From assembly GCA_002085155.1 (NCBI GenBank), contig NASX01000035.1:5-49758 (forward strand): a stretch of DNA of 49,754 bases, read 5' to 3'. The first letter of the stretch is position 1. Each line of letters begins with the position of its first letter. The DNA is from Sorangiineae bacterium NIC37A_2. GTDB lineage: Bacteria; Myxococcota_A; Polyangia; Polyangiales; Polyangiaceae. Below are positions 41,838 to 49,754 of the stretch, one piece after another. Made by a program: the position numbers and the translations under genes. Under the pieces are notes generated by a model, which searched no databases, had not been told where the DNA came from, and worked only from the letters and a program-made list of their open reading frames with translations.

Positions 41838-42815
41838 TTAACTCAGCGAGCGCCAGCGGGGCAAAAAGCGCCCTCGAACGACGTCACCGAGGATGCCGAA
41901 GTGGGCGCAGTGGTCGAGCTTCCCGCCCCCTCGGAAGCCGCGCACAGTGAACTCGCCTCGAGAGTAGGTACTGATCAACTCGAGGCCGAGCGGGAATGAC
42001 CGCGGCGCTTGGGGCTTCTCCGGTTCTCCGCCGAGCCGCCAGATCAGGTAGTTCCCGGTCTCGGTGGTCGACGCGTACCCGGGCGGGCTGATCGACGAGT
42101 GGCTCATATAAAAAGCGCGCTCACCCCGCGCCGCCCTCTCCGCAAAGGACACCACCGGCGCGAGGCGCGCCGTGTCCAGCTGACCATTGACGTAGCTCGT
42201 GTGGAGTCCGTCGAAGAGCGCCACGGCGTCGACGCGCTTCTGTCCGTAGCTTGTACCGAGGATCTTCACGACGGCGCCATAGCCGGCGCTCCAGGCGGTC
42301 AGTCCAATCTTGCCGACGCGGATGTTCGGATTGTCGAGCCGTTTGCGCACGCCCCGTTCGACGCTCTGCACCAGCGACTCGAATACGCCCGGAACCGCGA
42401 AGGGTTCCTGGTACGCCCGGGACCCGTTGCCGAGATCGATGCCGACGAGCACAACGCGGTCGACCTTCCGCACCCACTCCTTCCGAGCGGCCTCGTGGCC
42501 GTGGAAGTGAAATACGACGTCGAAGGTCGCCGAGCTCTTCGTCAGTGAATCTGGAACGATCATCTGACCCATGGCTGGCGACCGGTCCCAGGTCGAGTAC
42601 CCAGGAAAACCCGGATCTTCGGTCATACAGGGATTCACCCCGCGTTCTTCCTTCGAGCGCTCGATCTGGAGCTCGGCTGAGGGGCGCATCCGCACCCAGG
42701 CCGGGGGGACCTTCGAATCCGAAGAGGCTTCGGCAGCCCAGAGGAGCGGGACTGCTACGAGGCAGGCGGAAACGAGCGCGCTTCGATCCTTCCCCTTGGT
42801 CCTGGTCCGCAGCAT
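41838..42815 (-). CDS. Exported alpha/beta-hydrolase-like protein
   Basis: The protein is about 325 aa, with a signal peptide (SALVSACLVAVPLLWAAEA). The mature part has a FDVVFHFHGHEAARKEWV strand and oxyanion region, VDRVVLVGIDLGNGS, and the nucleophile-elbow-like LTAWSAGYGAVVKIL. The elbow reads A-x-S-x-G rather than G-x-S-x-G, so catalytic activity is doubtful. VDAVALFDGLHTSYVNG follows, and a late His in DHCAHFGI. The frame is open upstream to 43070, but those residues overlap the divergent gene. An ATG at 42887 is a second option, although it gives a long charged lead before the signal. The substrate is unknown. Confidence 0.75.
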   Translation of the reverse strand: MLRTRTKGKDRSALVSACLVAVPLLWAAEASSDSKVPPAWVRMRPSAELQIERSKEERGVNPCMTEDPGFPGYSTWDRSPAMGQMIVPDSLTKSSATFDVVFHFHGHEAARKEWVRKVDRVVLVGIDLGNGSRAYQEPFAVPGVFESLVQSVERGVRKRLDNPNIRVGKIGLTAWSAGYGAVVKILGTSYGQKRVDAVALFDGLHTSYVNGQLDTARLAPVVSFAERAARGERAFYMSHSSISPPGYASTTETGNYLIWRLGGEPEKPQAPRSFPLGLELISTYSRGEFTVRGFRGGGKLDHCAHFGILGDVVRGRFLPRWRSLS

Positions 42816-42915
42816 GGCCCGGAAGATGCCAGGAACTGGCCCGCGCGCAAAGACAGGTCGTATATCGCAAATTCGCTGATACTTCATTTGTTCACCGGCC
42901 TGCTCCGCGCCTGTC

Positions 42916-45825
42916 ATGACGCCGCTCCTGTTTCTGCTCATTTGCGTGAGTCTCGCCCTCTCGCCGGCGTTCACGCTGGTCGTGTCGGGTTTGCTCGTGC
43001 ACCACGGCGTTTGGTCCGTCGAATGGGCATTGCCAACGCTTTGGAGCGGCACGGCGGCTCGCTTCTTCATCTTCGAGCGACGAAAAAGCCAGAACAGGAA
43101 GAACTTCCTGCGACCGCTCGTGCTCCTTCCCTACACGGTCGCACTGTTCGTCCTCGGCCTTCTCGGGGCCCATGTCATCCACTCCTGGGCGACTCCCTTA
43201 CGCCTCACAACTGGCCTGCTCGCGCTTGCTCTGGCCTTCCTATGGCTCGCAGCGCCGCATCCGCGCTTTCCTCCGGAGCTCAAGAGGCTCGCGGCGCGCC
43301 TGCCATCCCCCGAGATTCTCCCGCCAAACGCGCGTGGGGTGGGGGCAGCGCTGCTTGCGTTCCCCTTCCTCTCCGCGCACCCGACAGAGCTCGCCGCCGA
43401 GCTGCACCATGAGTTCGAGGCGCGGGGGCTCGAGCCGGATCTCGCTGCCCTCCGCATGACGCGCGAAAGCCCCGTCGGCCTCCGCGCCATTTTCTCCGCC
43501 AAACGTATCCTGCTCCCCGCTCGCCGGCCCGGGGAAAAAACGGACATCTATCTCGCCCGCGTCATGTTCGATCATGAAGGGCGCCTGGCCCGCGTCACAG
43601 GCGTCTTCAATCTCACCGAGACGGCTGGCGTCGACGAAAGCGACCTCGAGCGCGAGGGGCGCTGGGCCACCTGGATGGTCCGAAACGGCGACCAGATTCA
43701 GAGCATCGAGCTCCTCGATCTCGGCGGCGAACAGTTCCCAACCGGTCCCGGCTGGTCATTCATTGGTCGACTCCAGCGTCGCATCACCAACCTCCAACAG
43801 ACTGGTCAGTTCCGCGGAGTTGGTAGGAGCACCATCGCTTGGCCCGAGGCGGGACCGCCTGTGAAGACCGCGATCGAACGCGGTGTCCTCCACATGGACA
43901 CCGACAAAGAACGCATCTCTTGGCCCCTCGGGCGGGAGCCCGACGAGAAGTTCAGTGAGGCAGGGCTCGTCATTCGACAGCACGTTCCGCCCAGGCCAGG
44001 CAATCTCACGACCTGGGCCGTCGACCGCTTGCGTCAGGTCAACTTCATCGGCGACCGCGGCATGCAGTGGCTGAAAGGCGTCGTTTACTTAGCGCTCGGT
44101 GAGCTCGAAGATTTGCACGCCACGGTGGTAGGAGTAAACGCGGAAGAGAATATCTCGGCGGAACTCGGTGACGTGATCGAGCGCCTGCCTTTGGCGAAGG
44201 TGAGCGCGATCGAAGGGTTTCCGCCGGAGCCCATCAAGCCGATCCTCTCGCCTCCGCTCCCTTCGGAGGGTGAATGGATCGACCTCGGCCGCGATGTACT
44301 GCTCGGCGGCCAGGAGCCAGGAGCGAGCTCTCTCGTCTTCACCTTCATCCGCGTCGATCCGAAGCGCAGCTACAACCAGGTCTCGGTTGTGCTCTGGGAT
44401 CCGAGGCGCGTGGAGCTAAACATCGTCGCGGGGACAGAAGAACCTCAGAGCACCCTCGGACGCCAAGGGACTGGACTCATTCCACGCGACCCGGAGGTGC
44501 TCGAGAGGCTGCTCGGAGCGTTCAACGGCGCGTTTCAAGCTGTGCATGGGGAGTTTGGGATGATGGAAAACAACGTCGTCTTGCTCCCGCCAAAACCTTA
44601 CGCAGCAACGGTCGCGACCTTCGCAGATGGCTCCGCCGGGTTTGGAACCTGGCCGGCCGAGAGCTCCCCCATTCCGGAAGGCATGGTGGGCTTTCGTCAG
44701 AACATGACGCCGCTCGTCGCCGACTCCCGAGCGAACCCCTACTCGAGGTACTGGTGGGGAGGAGTTCCGGAAGGCTGGACCCAGGAAACGCGCACTGTTC
44801 GAAGCGCGCTTTGTCTCACCAAAGAACATCATATCGCGTACCTGTATTCACCGAGCATCGACCCTGACCGCCTCGCTCAGGCGATGCTGAGCCTCCGCTG
44901 CAGCTACGGGATCCATCTCGACATGAACGCCGGCCACGCCGGCTTCGAGCTCTACCGAGTCGCGCGGAGCGACGCGCTCCCGAGTCTCGGGCGCGCTCTC
45001 GATCCCGCCTGGGAAGCGAGCGGAAAGGTGGCCGGCATGGATGGTTATGGTTTCCTCGCGCGCCTCCTGGTGCGGAAGATGCCGCTCATGAACTTCCCAC
45101 GCTACATCCACGAGACGCCGCGGGACTTCTTCTACTTAACAAGGCGCGATGTGCTGCCCGGTGAGCGAGTCATCTTGCCCGGAGAGAAAACGCCCCGAGA
45201 GTTCGGCCCCGTCGACACGGCCCATAACGACTATCCCTATTTCGCCGTCGGAGCCGCGGCCCCGGATGGAAGCCCCGAGAGCGGTTCGGTCGTTCGCCTC
45301 GATCCAAGGCAGCTGAGTCTCGCCGGCTCAAAGGACACTCAAGCCGTGTGGTTCCCGGGCGAACAACCCCAGACGAGCGGCGCGCGGAGTCCCGAAAGCG
45401 TCCTTCTCCTGTCGAACGGGAAGTTCTCCATCGAAGCTCCCTCGGACAGCCGCGAAGAGGGCTCAGACGCCGTCGTCTTGGCCCAGGCGACTACGAAACC
45501 GGAAGGCCCCGCCGACCTCTACTGCCTCGACGAGTCTGGAATGCTCAACGTTGTCGAGAGCGCCCAAGCGGCCCATCGGAAGCTCTCGCCGGAACTCCCG
45601 AAAGCCCTTGGATGCACAACGTCCCTCCTGGTCGAGCCGCGCCTTCGGCTTCGCTTTGAGCCGCCCAAACAAGGAAGCTGGCTCGCCCTCAAGCGAACAA
45701 AACGCCCCGCCGCTCGGGAAATCTTCCCTGAGACACCGATCGTCGCTCCGAGCGTTTGGGGGATTCCTCAGGCCAAACGGGTCCCGTGGGACGTGAGCGC
45801 CGAGAACAAGCCATCAAAGCGTTGA
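42916..45825 (+). CDS. Membrane protein with phosphodiester-glycosidase (NAGPA)-like domain
   Basis: The 969-aa protein has three N-terminal membrane helices (about 4-27, 70-92 and 97-113). A mostly extracytoplasmic body follows, with a middle region of unknown fold (about 150-450). The domain at about 460-730 resembles the NAGPA/phosphodiester glycosidase family: AFNGAFQAVHGEFGMMEN, ATVATFADGSAGFGTW, TRTVRSALCLTKEHHIAYLYSP and YGIHLDMNAGHAGFELY. That family removes N-acetylglucosamine from phosphodiester-linked glycans in animals; in bacteria it is implicated in cell-wall and exopolysaccharide turnover. It is divergent from the hydrolase-like gene. The ATG at 42916 has no good ribosome binding site. 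Confidence 0.8.
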   Translation: MTPLLFLLICVSLALSPAFTLVVSGLLVHHGVWSVEWALPTLWSGTAARFFIFERRKSQNRKNFLRPLVLLPYTVALFVLGLLGAHVIHSWATPLRLTTGLLALALAFLWLAAPHPRFPPELKRLAARLPSPEILPPNARGVGAALLAFPFLSAHPTELAAELHHEFEARGLEPDLAALRMTRESPVGLRAIFSAKRILLPARRPGEKTDIYLARVMFDHEGRLARVTGVFNLTETAGVDESDLEREGRWATWMVRNGDQIQSIELLDLGGEQFPTGPGWSFIGRLQRRITNLQQTGQFRGVGRSTIAWPEAGPPVKTAIERGVLHMDTDKERISWPLGREPDEKFSEAGLVIRQHVPPRPGNLTTWAVDRLRQVNFIGDRGMQWLKGVVYLALGELEDLHATVVGVNAEENISAELGDVIERLPLAKVSAIEGFPPEPIKPILSPPLPSEGEWIDLGRDVLLGGQEPGASSLVFTFIRVDPKRSYNQVSVVLWDPRRVELNIVAGTEEPQSTLGRQGTGLIPRDPEVLERLLGAFNGAFQAVHGEFGMMENNVVLLPPKPYAATVATFADGSAGFGTWPAESSPIPEGMVGFRQNMTPLVADSRANPYSRYWWGGVPEGWTQETRTVRSALCLTKEHHIAYLYSPSIDPDRLAQAMLSLRCSYGIHLDMNAGHAGFELYRVARSDALPSLGRALDPAWEASGKVAGMDGYGFLARLLVRKMPLMNFPRYIHETPRDFFYLTRRDVLPGERVILPGEKTPREFGPVDTAHNDYPYFAVGAAAPDGSPESGSVVRLDPRQLSLAGSKDTQAVWFPGEQPQTSGARSPESVLLLSNGKFSIEAPSDSREEGSDAVVLAQATTKPEGPADLYCLDESGMLNVVESAQAAHRKLSPELPKALGCTTSLLVEPRLRLRFEPPKQGSWLALKRTKRPAAREIFPETPIVAPSVWGIPQAKRVPWDVSAENKPSKR

Positions 45826-47670
<1,845 letters not shown>

Positions 47671-47671
47671 G

Positions 47672-47695
47672 GCGTCACCGCCCGGGGCGTGACGC
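47672..47695 (+). terminator. Hairpin just after the first collagen-stalk gene
   Basis: GCGTCAC at 47672-47678 pairs with GTGACGC at 47689-47695, 1 base after the stop codon. No T-run follows. It may act with the larger hairpin at 47707 as a termination or mRNA-stabilising region. Confidence 0.45.
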
Positions 47696-47706
47696 GCCAC
47701 ACGAGT

Positions 47707-47741
47707 CCCATCGGGGCGGCCCCTTGAGGTGCCCCGATGGG
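47707..47741 (+). terminator. Strong hairpin, probable terminator of the first collagen-stalk gene
   Basis: CCCATCGGGGC at 47707-47717 and GCCCCGATGGG at 47731-47741 form a perfect 11-bp stem with a 13-nt loop. The following bases are GAACGTTAAC, so there is no poly-T tract. In high-GC bacteria such stems often terminate without one. Confidence 0.55.
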
Positions 47742-49705
<1,964 letters not shown>

Positions 49706-49728
49706 TCCACTCGGACAGAGGACAAGGA

Positions 49729-49754
49729 CGGGCGCTCGCATCAGCGAGCGCCCG
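49729..49754 (+). terminator. Terminator hairpin after the second collagen-stalk gene
   Basis: CGGGCGCTCGC at 49729-49739 and GCGAGCGCCCG at 49744-49754 form a perfect 11-bp stem with an ATCA loop, 24 bases after the stop codon. The window ends at its last base, so a T-run cannot be checked. Confidence 0.75.

Overview
This is about 50 kb of high-GC bacterial chromosome. The likely source is a myxobacterium (Myxococcota), probably of the Polyangiales/Sorangiineae type. The evidence is a MYXO-CTERM sorting tail on a secreted glycosidase, a DUF2378/TIGR02265 protein (a family found in myxobacteria), a Ser/Thr kinase-AAA ATPase-TPR regulator, many lipoproteins with long Gly/Ala/Ser linkers behind the lipobox, and collagen-like surface proteins. 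No rRNA, tRNA, CRISPR array, phage module or plasmid backbone was seen. The only sign of a mobile element is the start of an IS3-like transposase at the extreme left edge.

Layout. 1-110: edge of a probable insertion sequence. 300-5530 (minus): two short-chain dehydrogenases, pdxA, an OmpR-like regulator with a degenerate receiver, and tldD. 5630-8080 (plus): a large TPR protein. 8195-11231 (minus): a truncated GNAT coupled to a collagen-like secreted protein, then a MocR/PdxR-type regulator. The regulator is divergent from a PPOX-GNAT fusion gene (11309), and a 9-bp inverted repeat lies between them. 12358-13550 (minus): two exported proteins of unknown function. 13954-16163 (plus): HIT hydrolase, RNase HI and EPSP synthase (aroA), followed by a TonB-domain/TonB-dependent-receptor fusion gene broken by two frameshifts. 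18148-24667: GH43 arabinanase/xylosidase-like enzyme, DUF938 methyltransferase, OmpA lipoprotein, a small lipoprotein with a decayed partial duplicate, DUF2378 protein, a cysteine-rich lipoprotein and an unknown protein. 24988-28659: kinase-AAA-TPR regulator. 28847-32287 (minus): M64 peptidase lipoprotein with a coupled partner, then an esterase lipoprotein. 32422-34466 (minus): a 38-aa basic protein, an unknown protein and a penicillin-binding protein. 34569-39346: RimI-like GNAT, PhoH ATPase, TerB-like protein, metallophosphoesterase and a GT4 glycosyltransferase. 39360-45825: PEBP lipoprotein, FGE/SUMF1-like lipoprotein, alpha/beta-hydrolase-like exported protein and a large membrane protein with a phosphodiester-glycosidase-like domain. 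46132-49705 (plus): two paralogous collagen-stalk lipoproteins.

The most interesting observation is the architecture of the two right-end lipoproteins. Each has a lipobox, a Cys-containing module with a canonical EF-hand-like loop, about 200 residues of Gly-X-Y triple-helix repeat with one conserved break, a second copy of the module, and a C-terminal DUF1554-like domain. In that last domain the four cysteines are spaced 88-90/30-31/8, and the local motifs follow animal endostatin, the C-terminal domain of collagens XV and XVIII. The parts are therefore in the same order as in vertebrate multiplexin collagens, but on a bacterial lipoprotein.

Other points worth a second look are a dispersed intergenic repeat of about 47 bp (four copies), the MocR operator, the receiver domain without a phospho-acceptor Asp, frameshifts sitting on short tandem duplications in the TonB receptor gene, and a 38-aa gene that is easy to miss.
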